This document shows, piece by piece, positions 11,669 to 18,966 of a DNA stretch of 28,198 bases. The stretch is from MKRK01 sp001896915 (GTDB lineage Bacteria > Bacillota > Clostridia > Oscillospirales > Acutalibacteraceae). The translations under genes and the position numbers were made by a program. Position 1 is the first letter of the stretch. Every line of letters starts with the position of its first letter. The notes beneath the pieces were generated by a model that did no database searches, had not been told where the DNA came from, and saw only the letters and a program-made list of their open reading frames with translations. Location: the NCBI GenBank assembly GCA_937973935.1, contig CALJJF010000299.1, forward strand, positions 1-28,198, given 5' to 3'.

Positions 11669-12646
11669 ATGCGTATCGTAATACAAACAGAAAGATTGAT
11701 TCTGCGGCAATTCGAAGAAAAGGATGCCGCGGAAGCGAGTTATAACAGCCAGCAGCCGATAGTGGCCCATTGTATGTCGGACATGGTAATGCCTACAGTT
11801 CACGATGCACTGCAATGGATTCATTGGATTAATAACGAAAAATTTGATCGGTCAGTTCCTCATATGGTTCTGGCAGTTGTACTTAAATCCAATCAAAAGT
11901 GTATCGGTTTGGTAGGTGTTGCGCCCAAATACGAAATTGACAATGAAATTGAAATTTTGTTTTTCATAAGGGATGCAGATCAAAACAAAGGATATGTGAC
12001 AGAGGCAGGCAAAGCCTTGACTAATTATGTATTCACACATACACCAGCCAAGTGCTTGGTTGCCATTGTTAAGCACGATAACCTTGCTTCCAGACGAGTG
12101 ATTGAAAAACTGGGATTTCAATATACCGGTGAAAAAAGAATTAATTACGACGGACAAATGACGGACTTTCATTATTATCGATTGTATACACCCAAAATCA
12201 TCAACATACGGGAACATCCGGAATTCTTTGACCGTGCGGTAGACTATTTCTCTTCAAAATGGGGCATTGACCGGGCAATTTATGAAACGTCCATTTCGGA
12301 TAGCATTACTACCTACAATTCGCTCCCACGTTGGTATCTGATGCTGGAAGGTGACAGAATCATCGGCAGCTTTGGACTGATTGAAAATGATTTTATGGTA
12401 CGGAAAGACTTAATGCCCTGGCTTTGTGCACTGTATGTAGAAGAAAGTGAGCGGGGAAAAGCGCTGGGCTCCCTGCTGCTTGCACACGGACGAAGAGAAG
12501 CAAGAACACTGGGGTTTGACAAGGTGTATCTCTGCACCGATCACAATGGGTATTATGAAAAGCATGGATGGCAGTATTATGGACGGGAAGAAAGCGAGTT
12601 TGGCGGTACTTCAAGGGTTTATGAAATAGAAAGCGAGAAGGCTTGA
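11669..12646 (+). CDS. Tandem GNAT-family N-acetyltransferase
   Basis: A 325-residue protein with two acetyltransferase domains in one chain. Residues 1 to about 174 resemble the RimJ/RimL type: N-terminal TERLILRQFEEKDA, acetyl-CoA loop NKGYVTEAGKAL (106-117), and NLASRRVIEKLGF (138-150). Residues 175-325 form a different, classical GNAT domain: LCALYVEESERGKALGSLLL with its acetyl-CoA loop near 261-270, and YYEKHGW near 296-301. GNAT enzymes transfer acetyl from acetyl-CoA to amines in proteins, antibiotics or polyamines; the substrate here cannot be read from sequence. Ribosome binding site TGAGG at 11657-11661. The upstream attenuator suggests induced expression, as with many resistance enzymes, but that is inference. 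A fusion of two separate genes is the likely origin. Confidence 0.9.
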   Translation: MRIVIQTERLILRQFEEKDAAEASYNSQQPIVAHCMSDMVMPTVHDALQWIHWINNEKFDRSVPHMVLAVVLKSNQKCIGLVGVAPKYEIDNEIEILFFIRDADQNKGYVTEAGKALTNYVFTHTPAKCLVAIVKHDNLASRRVIEKLGFQYTGEKRINYDGQMTDFHYYRLYTPKIINIREHPEFFDRAVDYFSSKWGIDRAIYETSISDSITTYNSLPRWYLMLEGDRIIGSFGLIENDFMVRKDLMPWLCALYVEESERGKALGSLLLAHGRREARTLGFDKVYLCTDHNGYYEKHGWQYYGREESEFGGTSRVYEIESEKA

Positions 12647-12729
12647 TGGATTATAAAGAGCTTACGTCAAAACGAAAGAACAAAAAATTGACAAGAGAGA
12701 AGGATGTGGGTTATATTGTATATGAATAA
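12646..12729 (+). CDS. Possible 27-residue small protein overlapping the GNAT stop codon
   Basis: An ATG at 12646 overlaps the GNAT TGA (12644-12646) by one base. The frame encodes 27 residues, Lys-rich in the middle and ending VGYIVYE. A purine-rich GAGAAGG precedes it and could serve as ribosome binding site. The overlap favours translational coupling, but the frame also contains the promoter of the next gene and I recognise no family, so it may be chance. Confidence 0.25.
   Translation: MDYKELTSKRKNKKLTREKDVGYIVYE
12688..12717 (+). promoter_or_regulatory. Promoter for the lipoprotein gene
   Basis: TTGACA (12688-12693) with TATATT (12712-12717) 18 bases further, or TTATAT with a 17-base spacer. 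It separates the lipoprotein from the preceding GNAT unit and gives a leader of about 35 bases. Confidence 0.55.
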
Positions 12730-12758
12730 TTTAAAATTAAAATGATGGGAGCAAAGCA

Positions 12759-13400
12759 GTGAAAAAAGTTTTGATAGGAGTACTGGTCATTGGTGTCATT
12801 TACTTTAGTGGATGCAGTTCATCAAAAAACAACGTTGAAGCCCGTATGGCAACAACAAAAGTAAGCGACAAAAAAACAGCCGACAATGCATTGGCATATT
12901 TAAACGACATTATCTTTGAGGCAATGCCGAATTATTTTACAAACCCAGAAGAAATGGACAATGAATTCATACTAATCAATGCTGTAAACCATGCGCCTTA
13001 CCATGAATATAAAAATCAAGACGAATACCAGTTTTATATAAAACAGGAAGATATTGATGTAGAATCGAAATTGTTGTTCGGAATTAATAAGAAACTAATT
13101 CATAAGAATGTTTCAGCTTATCTTTATGATTCAAAAGAACAAGTTTATAAATTTTCCGCATTTGGGGTAGAAGACGGATATACGTCAGGATTGATTCAAT
13201 GTACAGAAGATGACAATAAAGTATATATGAATGTGAAAATTTTCATACAAGCCGATGAATATTACGAAATGGACGGAAAAACAAATTTGGGAAGTAATTA
13301 TGAAACCGCTGTAATTAAATCAAAATCTCCTGTTCGCAAAGTCACACTGACCAAAAAGGATGGCGGCTTTTATTTTACCGCCTTTGAAGAAAAACCCTAG
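12759..13400 (+). CDS. Predicted lipoprotein of unknown function
   Basis: 213 residues starting at GTG 12759; a weak ribosome binding site TGGGAG lies upstream. Residues 1-19 are a lipoprotein signal: KK, a hydrophobic stretch and a lipobox FSGC with the lipidated cysteine at 19, then a Ser-rich tether. The mature part is mixed charged and hydrophobic, with many Lys, Asp, Tyr and no motif I recognise. It has no transmembrane segment apart from the signal, so it is probably anchored on the outer face of the cytoplasmic membrane. The gene is AT-rich compared with its neighbours and uses A/T-ending codons, suggesting separate ancestry. Function unknown. Confidence 0.75.
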   Translation: MKKVLIGVLVIGVIYFSGCSSSKNNVEARMATTKVSDKKTADNALAYLNDIIFEAMPNYFTNPEEMDNEFILINAVNHAPYHEYKNQDEYQFYIKQEDIDVESKLLFGINKKLIHKNVSAYLYDSKEQVYKFSAFGVEDGYTSGLIQCTEDDNKVYMNVKIFIQADEYYEMDGKTNLGSNYETAVIKSKSPVRKVTLTKKDGGFYFTAFEEKP

Positions 13401-13464
13401 TTTCGCACGGACAGTCAAGAAATAGGTATGGTTATTAGGTATACTTATGACAAGAGGTGAGACG

Positions 13465-14379
13465 ATGGAGCGATGGGAAACAATTGATGCGGTACAGCGG
13501 ATGCAGGATTACATTGAAAGCCATATCAGCGAGCCGATTACCCAAAACGGTCTTGCAAGAGCGGCAGGATACTCTCAGTGGCATTCCATGCGGATGTTCA
13601 AGGAACTGATGGGAAAAACGCCATTTGAATATATTCGGGCGTTACGGCTGACCAAAGCGGCCTTGCTGCTTCGGGACAACAAACCAAAAATCATTGACGT
13701 TGCCTTTGATTTTGTGTTTGATTCCCATGAAGGGTTTACCCGGGCCTTCTATAAGCAGTTTGGGGTTTCTCCCAAGCGGTACAGCAAACAGCCCGAACCG
13801 ATTCAACTGTTTATCCCATACAGCATCCGCGGTTATTACCTCACAATTCGAAAAGGAGAGAAGACCATGCCGGAAAAGAAGAACAGCACCGTTTTTGTGC
13901 AAGTAGTGGAACGACCAGAGAGAAAGCTGATTTTAAAAAGAGGGGTCAAAGCCGAGGAATATTTTGCATACTGCGAAGAGGTGGGTTGTGAGGTTTGGGG
14001 GATGCTGGAAAGCGTGAAAGAAGCGCTGTATGAGCCCATTGGCATGTGGCTGCCGCCAAACATGGTCACGCCGGGAACATCGGTATATGCCCAGGGTGTT
14101 GAGGTTCCTTTTGATTATAGCGGAAAAGTACCGGAGGGGTATGATATCATCGATCTGCCCGAATGCAAAATGCTGGTGTTCCAAGGCGAGCCTTTTGACG
14201 ATGAAGAATTCGGCAATGCCATTGGTGAGCTTTGGGAAGTCATGAAACGCTACAAGCCCGAGATTTACGGATACCGCTGGGAAGACCGGGACGCACCCAG
14301 ATTCCAGCTGGCTCCCATGGGTTACAGGGGCTATATCGAGGGAAGACCCGTCAGACAAATCAATTCATCTGCAGAGTAA
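13465..14379 (+). CDS. AraC-family regulator with GyrI-like effector-binding domain
   Basis: 304 residues. Residues ~1-105 hold the two helix-turn-helix motifs of an AraC DNA-binding domain placed at the N-terminus: LARAAGYSQWHSMRMFKELMG and VAFDFVFDSHEGFTRAFYKQFGVSPKRY (the latter the family signature). Residues ~135-300 are a GyrI-like/AraC effector-binding domain, as in MarA/Rob-like and BmrR-like sensors of small cationic or lipophilic compounds. The ATG at 13465 is chosen because AAGAGGTGA (13452-13459) lies just before it; the in-frame ATG at 13447 has no such site. An internal AAAAGGAGAG with ATG at 13867 could also yield the effector domain alone. Its targets and ligand are unknown; no efflux pump is adjacent. 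Confidence 0.9.
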   Translation: MERWETIDAVQRMQDYIESHISEPITQNGLARAAGYSQWHSMRMFKELMGKTPFEYIRALRLTKAALLLRDNKPKIIDVAFDFVFDSHEGFTRAFYKQFGVSPKRYSKQPEPIQLFIPYSIRGYYLTIRKGEKTMPEKKNSTVFVQVVERPERKLILKRGVKAEEYFAYCEEVGCEVWGMLESVKEALYEPIGMWLPPNMVTPGTSVYAQGVEVPFDYSGKVPEGYDIIDLPECKMLVFQGEPFDDEEFGNAIGELWEVMKRYKPEIYGYRWEDRDAPRFQLAPMGYRGYIEGRPVRQINSSAE

Positions 14380-14386
14380 CGGTCCG

Positions 14387-14441
14387 AAATATCAACCAAA
14401 AGAAAACACGTCAGCGACGTGTTTTCTTTTGGTTGATATTT
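14387..14441. terminator. 26-base-pair perfect hairpin after the AraC gene
   Basis: Two perfectly complementary 26-base arms (14387-14412 and 14416-14441) with a 3-base loop start 8 bases after the AraC stop codon. The upper arm ends TTTTCTTTT inside the stem and the base has TATTTTA, so it can act as a terminator in either direction. The stem is unusually long for a simple terminator. Confidence 0.7.
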
Positions 14442-14517
14442 TACAAATAGGGTTAAAATAATGATACAAAAAGTGCACGATTGGTGGTAATATGAATAGA
14501 AATGTGGTATGATATGC

Positions 14518-14837
14518 TATAATTATTTTATAAACAAACTGCGGTAGTTTGGGTTGAAATCATCAAGGAGCGAATCACCGGGTTGCTTGTGTTGTTGTCC
14601 TGAAGTGCCATGCGGGGCGGACGGCACTGTGATTTCTGGGATGAATGGTCAAATACATCAGGGAGATTCCTGCTTTTTCCGCAGTGGAGTAATTGAGCCG
14701 GTCGGTGGTTGATCTCGATGATGAACCCTTTTACCGAATGGCTTATGGTTGGAACAGGCAAAAATTCGCTGTTTTACAGAGCATTCAAAGAATATGGGTA
14801 TTACATTTTCGGATTGTCTCGATACACTGCAAGCTGA
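14518..14837 (+). promoter_or_regulatory. Long upstream region of the corrinoid-protein gene, partly cobalamin-riboswitch-like
   Basis: The 551 bases between the hairpin at 14441 and the gene at 14993 hold no clear gene. A perfect TATAAT (14518-14523) could start a leader, although no good -35 box is seen. At about 14601-14670 the order TGAAGTGCC, GCGG, GGCACTGTGA, GGGATGAA and CAAATA follows the conserved core of cobalamin riboswitches, including the nearly invariant CACTGTGA. However, I cannot find a good B12 box (CAGGAGACCTGCC-like) downstream; the nearest piece is CAGGGAGATTCCTGC at 14659-14673. A 39-residue frame starting at ATGATG 14718 (MMNPFTEWLMV...) ends at 14837 without a convincing ribosome binding site. 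From 14838 to 14975 I see nothing definable. Confidence 0.35.
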
Positions 14838-14992
14838 GCTTTTCTCGAGACTGCTTTAAGCGGACTGCGGGCTTTGTCGGAGGTTGCATGGTGATTGGGA
14901 ATTAACAACCGTAGCTATTTGAGGCACAGATGGGTGCCGTCGAAAAAGAATCCATCACATAAGGTCAAAATAATCAAGGAGGCAAAGAAACT

Positions 14993-15625
14993 ATGATTTT
15001 TAACGAAATTTCAGAGGCGTTACAGAAAGGTAACAGAAAGCTTGTTATCACCTTGGTGGAGCAAGCAATCAGCGAAGGGATCACCGCAAAAGATATCTTG
15101 GAACAAGGTCTCCTTGACGGCATGAATATCATCGGAGTGAAGTTCAAAAACAATGAGGTGTATGTTCCGGAGGTTCTCATCGCCGCCCGTGCCATGAATG
15201 CAGGAACCGAGCTGTTAAAGCCGCTGCTTGCGTCGGAGGGTGTAAAGGCGGTGGGTAAGGTCGTTTTGGGAACGGTCAAGGGAGATCAGCATGACATTGG
15301 CAAGAACCTGGTGAGAATGATGATGGAGGGACAGGGTCTGCAGGTGGTGGATCTGGGTGTTGATGTCAGTGCCGCTGATTTTGTGGATACTGCCATCCGG
15401 GAAGAGGCACAGATCATTGCCTGCTCCGCACTGCTGACCACCACCATGGGAGAGATGAAAGCCGTGGTGGAAAGAGCGGTTGAGCTGGGGATTCGGGACA
15501 AGGTGAAAATCATGGTGGGCGGCGCCCCGGTCACGGACAATTTCTGCAAATCCATCGGCGCGGATTTCTATACTGACGACGCCGCAAGTGCAGCAGAAGT
15601 AGCGGCACAAATCTGTGCAGGCTGA
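14993..15625 (+). CDS. Corrinoid (B12-binding) protein of the methyltransferase type
   Basis: 210 residues, the usual size of methyltransferase corrinoid proteins (MtmC/MtbC/MtaC-like and related small corrinoid shuttles). Residues 1-85 form the B12-binding cap helix domain; 88-210 the Rossmann-like cobalamin domain. The cobalt-ligating motif DxHxxG is present as GDQHDIGKN (Asp98, His100, Gly103), with SxL at Ser145-Ala-Leu147 and the GG at 176-177 in VGGAPV. It carries methyl groups between a substrate-specific methyltransferase and a second one, usually to tetrahydrofolate or coenzyme M. No methyltransferase or reactivating enzyme is adjacent, so its partner is elsewhere. The start has AAGGAGG ten bases upstream. 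Confidence 0.93.
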   Translation: MIFNEISEALQKGNRKLVITLVEQAISEGITAKDILEQGLLDGMNIIGVKFKNNEVYVPEVLIAARAMNAGTELLKPLLASEGVKAVGKVVLGTVKGDQHDIGKNLVRMMMEGQGLQVVDLGVDVSAADFVDTAIREEAQIIACSALLTTTMGEMKAVVERAVELGIRDKVKIMVGGAPVTDNFCKSIGADFYTDDAASAAEVAAQICAG

Positions 15626-15642
15626 TTGGATATAGCGGTACG

Positions 15643-15684
15643 AAAAAGGACTGACGCACATGATATTGCGTGTCAGTCCTTTTT
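15643..15684. terminator. Bidirectional terminator between the corrinoid gene and the dockerin esterase gene
   Basis: Arms AAAAAGGACTGAC (15643-15655) and GTCAGTCCTTTTT (15672-15684) pair over 13 bases. It ends the corrinoid gene on the plus strand with a T-run and, by symmetry, the minus-strand esterase gene whose stop is at 15718. Confidence 0.88.
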
Positions 15685-15717
15685 GATGATTGATATTTTT
15701 TGCTTTCTGTCATTGGA

Positions 15718-17253
15718 TCAGTTGGCAGCAAGCACCTCATTTATTTTTGCGATCAGCCCCTCGGCCGCTGCGGCGTGTCCGCTGAGATCGGGATGACCGT
15801 TCAAACCCTTGTTGTTCTGGGGCAGCTTCACACAGTCCACCTTGCTGTCATAGACTTTGATGTCATTGACTGCGGCGATGGTAAGGCTGTCCATACCACT
15901 GAGCATCATGCCATATACATACAGGATGGTTGCCCGGGGATATTTGCTGCGGATGGTATCGTTGAAGCTCTTGAGTGCGGCCTTGTATTCATCGTCGGTA
16001 AAGGGGTTACTGCTTCTTGCGTAGTAATCGTTGGTGCCCAGGTTGACGACGACAACATCGGCAATATAGCTGTTGAAGTCCCACAGGTCGGAGTTTCGTA
16101 ACTTGCTGGTTTTGTCATAGATTTTGGGGAGCACACTATTGGCGGACGGATCAATTCTGCCCCGATACAATCCCCAGCTGGAGGCGCAGATGAAGTTTGC
16201 GTCGGCGTTAAAGTGTCGTGCGGTGATGGCGGCATAGCCTCTGTATGCATCTTGGCTATCTGCCTGGGTGATGTTGCCCAGTGCACCTTCTGCGCAGGTG
16301 ATGGAGTCACCGATGAATTCCATTTTTATGGTTTTTGGGGGCGGTGTTAACAGAATACCGTTCAGGGTGACGCTGTTCACCATTGCCTTGGAATACTGTG
16401 CTTCATTGATTTTTCGTACCTCGATATGGTGATAGCCACGGGATAAGCCGCTTGCCAGGCTGTAGGAAGCGGTACCGCTGATTTTAATTTTGTTGTTTAT
16501 GTCATACACACCGTCTATCACGACCTGTATAAAACCGTAAGTAAACCAGCTTTGGGCAGAAGTGATGCTGGCAGTCACATCGCCCTCGCAATAAGTGCTG
16601 AGCTCAAAACCCGAATAGCTCCAGTCAAAAATCATGGAGCTGCCTATAGGTTCGCTTCTGCCCAGCATTTTGATTTGTGAGCCTGCGGCGGTAATGGTTT
16701 TTTGTGAAAGGTCCACAGGGATAGCTTGTTGTAAAATCTTCTTCATATTTAACAAATGTTTTTTTAACGCCAGCAAATCCTGTGCCGAAATTTCAATATC
16801 TTTCTTCACACAACCGGCGGAAATATAAACTCCTTCCAAGTATTTGGTTCTCAACAGATGCTTTTTAACGTCCAATAGATCCAATGCATCAATGACGCTG
16901 TCGCCGTTTGTGTCGCCGTAGACAATGGTGGTTGCCTCATCGATCGCTATATCGTTATCGTATAGTTTAATTTTTGTACCTGTTCCCACAAGGTCAGACG
17001 ACGTGAGTACTCTATCGTTTTTGTCGGTAAATTCAATGTGCAGGGAGGGTGACAGTTGATCCCCAATGGATTTTACCGTGGAACCGGGGTCGATACCGTC
17101 TATGTATTTTTGACCATTTTCCGAGAAAATGCGAAGGATTTCACTGCTGGTAATGCCGATGGATGACGCTGCCTGCGCGGGTATGGTACCCATACAGAAG
17201 GACAAAGAGACGCATAGAAAAAGTGCGATAAATTTTCTGGTGGTTTTCATCAT
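15718..17253 (-). CDS. Secreted dockerin-containing SGNH/CE2-like esterase
   Basis: 511 residues. Signal peptide 1-28 (cleavage after AQA). Residues ~30-110 are an uncharacterised N-terminal module. A type I dockerin follows at ~112-170: a good first calcium loop GDTNGDSVIDALDLL and a degenerate second (KKDIEISAQDLLALKKHLL). Residues ~190-300 look like the jelly-roll domain of CE2 acetyl-xylan esterases, and 309-511 are an SGNH hydrolase: GDSIT (catalytic Ser317), NLGTND (404-409), and HPDLSGH (His487, His493). It probably deacetylates xylan or a related glycan outside the cell, attached through its dockerin to a cohesin scaffold encoded elsewhere. AGAGGG precedes the ATGATG start; the first ATG is taken. 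It is divergent from the GH39 gene. Confidence 0.9.
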   Translation of the reverse strand: MMKTTRKFIALFLCVSLSFCMGTIPAQAASSIGITSSEILRIFSENGQKYIDGIDPGSTVKSIGDQLSPSLHIEFTDKNDRVLTSSDLVGTGTKIKLYDNDIAIDEATTIVYGDTNGDSVIDALDLLDVKKHLLRTKYLEGVYISAGCVKKDIEISAQDLLALKKHLLNMKKILQQAIPVDLSQKTITAAGSQIKMLGRSEPIGSSMIFDWSYSGFELSTYCEGDVTASITSAQSWFTYGFIQVVIDGVYDINNKIKISGTASYSLASGLSRGYHHIEVRKINEAQYSKAMVNSVTLNGILLTPPPKTIKMEFIGDSITCAEGALGNITQADSQDAYRGYAAITARHFNADANFICASSWGLYRGRIDPSANSVLPKIYDKTSKLRNSDLWDFNSYIADVVVVNLGTNDYYARSSNPFTDDEYKAALKSFNDTIRSKYPRATILYVYGMMLSGMDSLTIAAVNDIKVYDSKVDCVKLPQNNKGLNGHPDLSGHAAAAEGLIAKINEVLAAN

Positions 17254-17324
17254 TTGAATCCCTCTTTATTTGATTTTTCATAATGGCAGGGGAGAATAAC
17301 GAGACCATTTTGCTTCTATTATGA

Positions 17325-17353
17325 ATTTTAACATTCTTTTGTATAGAAAACAA
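17325..17353 (-). promoter_or_regulatory. Possible promoter for the dockerin esterase gene
   Basis: Read on the minus strand: TTGTTT (17348-17353), a 17-base spacer and TAAAAT (17325-17330). The -35 box is poor, so the call is tentative; it would give a leader of about 65 bases ahead of the start codon. Confidence 0.35.
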
Positions 17354-17364
17354 CAACAATTTTG

Positions 17365-17392
17365 TTGACAATTGATACAATTGTGATAAAAT
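17365..17392 (+). promoter_or_regulatory. Promoter for the GH39 gene with a palindromic operator candidate
   Basis: Perfect TTGACA (17365-17370), a 16-base spacer and TAAAAT (17387-17392). The spacer is occupied by a 17-base palindrome, ACAATTG-ATA-CAATTGT (17368-17384), which overlaps the -35 box. A repressor bound there would block polymerase, as for XylR/LacI-type control of sugar genes. No regulator gene lies next to it. Confidence 0.65.
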
Positions 17393-17421
17393 GACCCTAT
17401 TAAATAGAAGTGGTGATTATT

Positions 17422-18927
17422 GTGAGAATGATAAGCGTCGATTTTTTGAATACCGACGGAAAAAGACCCACACATTGTAACTATTGTGTGGGTTCGGGCA
17501 GAGCATATGAAAGCCTCATTGCAGAAAATCAAAGACAGATGAAGCAAGCAAGGGAGCTGTGTGGGTTTCGATATCTTCGTTTTCATGCTCTGCTGCACGA
17601 TGAGATGGGAGTTTATAAGGAAGATGTGGAGGGCAATCCGCATTATAATTTTCAATACATTGACCTGTTGTTTGACTATATGCAGGACATCGGCATCAAG
17701 CCGTTTATCGAACTGTCTTTTATGCCGCGGGAGCTGGCCAGCGGAGCTCAGACTATTTTTTTCTGGAACGGCAATGTAACCATGCCGAAATACCTTGATA
17801 AATGGGATGGGCTGATCACTGCCTTAGTAAAGCATCTGATTCACCGCTATGGGATAGAAGAGGTGCTGACCTGGCCCATGGAGGTTTGGAATGAGCCGAA
17901 TTTATACGGTTTCTTTGCATCAGAACAACCTTTTGCAGATTATATGCTGTTATATGAGCACACCGCAAGGGCAATCAAAGCCGTAGACGAACGCATTCAG
18001 GTGGGGGGACCGGCAACAGCGGGTATCGGCTGGATCGATGAATATATCGAAGAATGTCAGGCAAGAAACATTCCGCTGGATTTTATCACGACACATACCT
18101 ACGGCACAGAGGATTATCATGGCGAGGGCGGATTTCTTGATGAAACGGGAATGCGGCTGACCCGCCTGATTGATCGTGAGGACAGTGTTACCGATGATGT
18201 AAAGACCGTTTACGATTGCGTAAAGAAGTCGAAAATGCCCCATCTGCCGATTCATTTCACAGAATGGAGCACCAGCTATTCTCCCCGGGACAATGTTCAC
18301 GATTCTTATTATGAAGCGGCCTTTGTGCTTTCTAAATTAAAGGACTGTGAAGGCTTTGTGGATTCTATGTCTTATTGGGTGTTTTCGGATATCTTTGAAG
18401 AACCGGGTCCGGGACCAAGACACTTTCACGGCGGGTTCGGTCTGCAGAATATTCAGGGTATTAAAAAACCCACATTTTTTGCTTATCAGTTTCTCCACAC
18501 GCTGGGGGAAGACAAGCTGCATAACGAGGATAAGCGCTGCTATGCTTGTAAAAATGACAGCGGCGTCCAGATTTTATTCTGGAACCATACCCGCCCCCAT
18601 CTCACGGTTTCCAGCCAGGAATATTTCGGCCGCGATCTGCCTTCCCGGTTTGCCGAAGAGGTGTGTGTGACCGTCGGGAATCTGCCGGACGGGGAATATA
18701 TCCTGAAAAAGCACGGGGTTGGATATCGCAAAAACGATGGGTTTACACTGCATCTGGATTATGAATATGACGGGACACTGTCGAGAAAACAGGTGGAGGA
18801 AATCAAAGAAAAATGTAGCGGAAAACCCTTTTATGAAGGTCGGGTTACCGTCAAGGACGGAGTTTTTTCCTGTACCGAGCAGCTGTTTGAAAACGATATC
18901 TTTCTGATTACACTGGAACGTGAGTAA
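17422..18927 (+). CDS. GH39 family glycoside hydrolase, probable beta-xylosidase
   Basis: 501 residues in a (beta/alpha)8 barrel with a C-terminal beta domain, the size of GH39 beta-xylosidases. The N-terminal signature CVGSGRA, the acid/base motif EVWNEPNL (Glu158) and the nucleophile motif HFTEWSTS (Glu281) are present. GH39 enzymes release xylose from the non-reducing end of xylo-oligosaccharides; some act on other sugars, so the substrate is provisional. There is no signal peptide, so it acts inside the cell on imported oligomers. The start is GTG 17422, spaced well after GGTGAT (17412-17417); ATG 17428 or GTG 17410 are alternatives. It is divergent from the secreted esterase, suggesting joint use of xylan. 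Confidence 0.9.
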   Translation: MRMISVDFLNTDGKRPTHCNYCVGSGRAYESLIAENQRQMKQARELCGFRYLRFHALLHDEMGVYKEDVEGNPHYNFQYIDLLFDYMQDIGIKPFIELSFMPRELASGAQTIFFWNGNVTMPKYLDKWDGLITALVKHLIHRYGIEEVLTWPMEVWNEPNLYGFFASEQPFADYMLLYEHTARAIKAVDERIQVGGPATAGIGWIDEYIEECQARNIPLDFITTHTYGTEDYHGEGGFLDETGMRLTRLIDREDSVTDDVKTVYDCVKKSKMPHLPIHFTEWSTSYSPRDNVHDSYYEAAFVLSKLKDCEGFVDSMSYWVFSDIFEEPGPGPRHFHGGFGLQNIQGIKKPTFFAYQFLHTLGEDKLHNEDKRCYACKNDSGVQILFWNHTRPHLTVSSQEYFGRDLPSRFAEEVCVTVGNLPDGEYILKKHGVGYRKNDGFTLHLDYEYDGTLSRKQVEEIKEKCSGKPFYEGRVTVKDGVFSCTEQLFENDIFLITLERE

Positions 18928-18966
18928 ACAAAACCTCAGCCGTAAGGCTGAGGTTTTGTTTACTCA
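18921..18966. terminator. Shared bidirectional terminator containing both convergent stop codons
   Basis: A perfect 21-base inverted repeat (18921-18941 and 18946-18966) with a GTAA loop. The arms include the final GAG-TAA codons of the GH39 gene on the plus strand and, symmetrically, the final GAG-TAA of the oxidoreductase gene on the minus strand. The T-rich upper half (GGTTTTGTTT) serves as the release tract in both directions. Confidence 0.85.

Noticed and set aside
11500..11745. 81-residue frame across the attenuator and into the GNAT gene
   Set aside because: No ribosome binding site, runs through the terminator and overlaps the GNAT start in another frame; composition is not protein-like.
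14693..14905. 70-residue frame upstream of the corrinoid gene
   Set aside because: No ribosome binding site, and competing short frames of similar quality exist on the same strand; the region is better read as untranslated.
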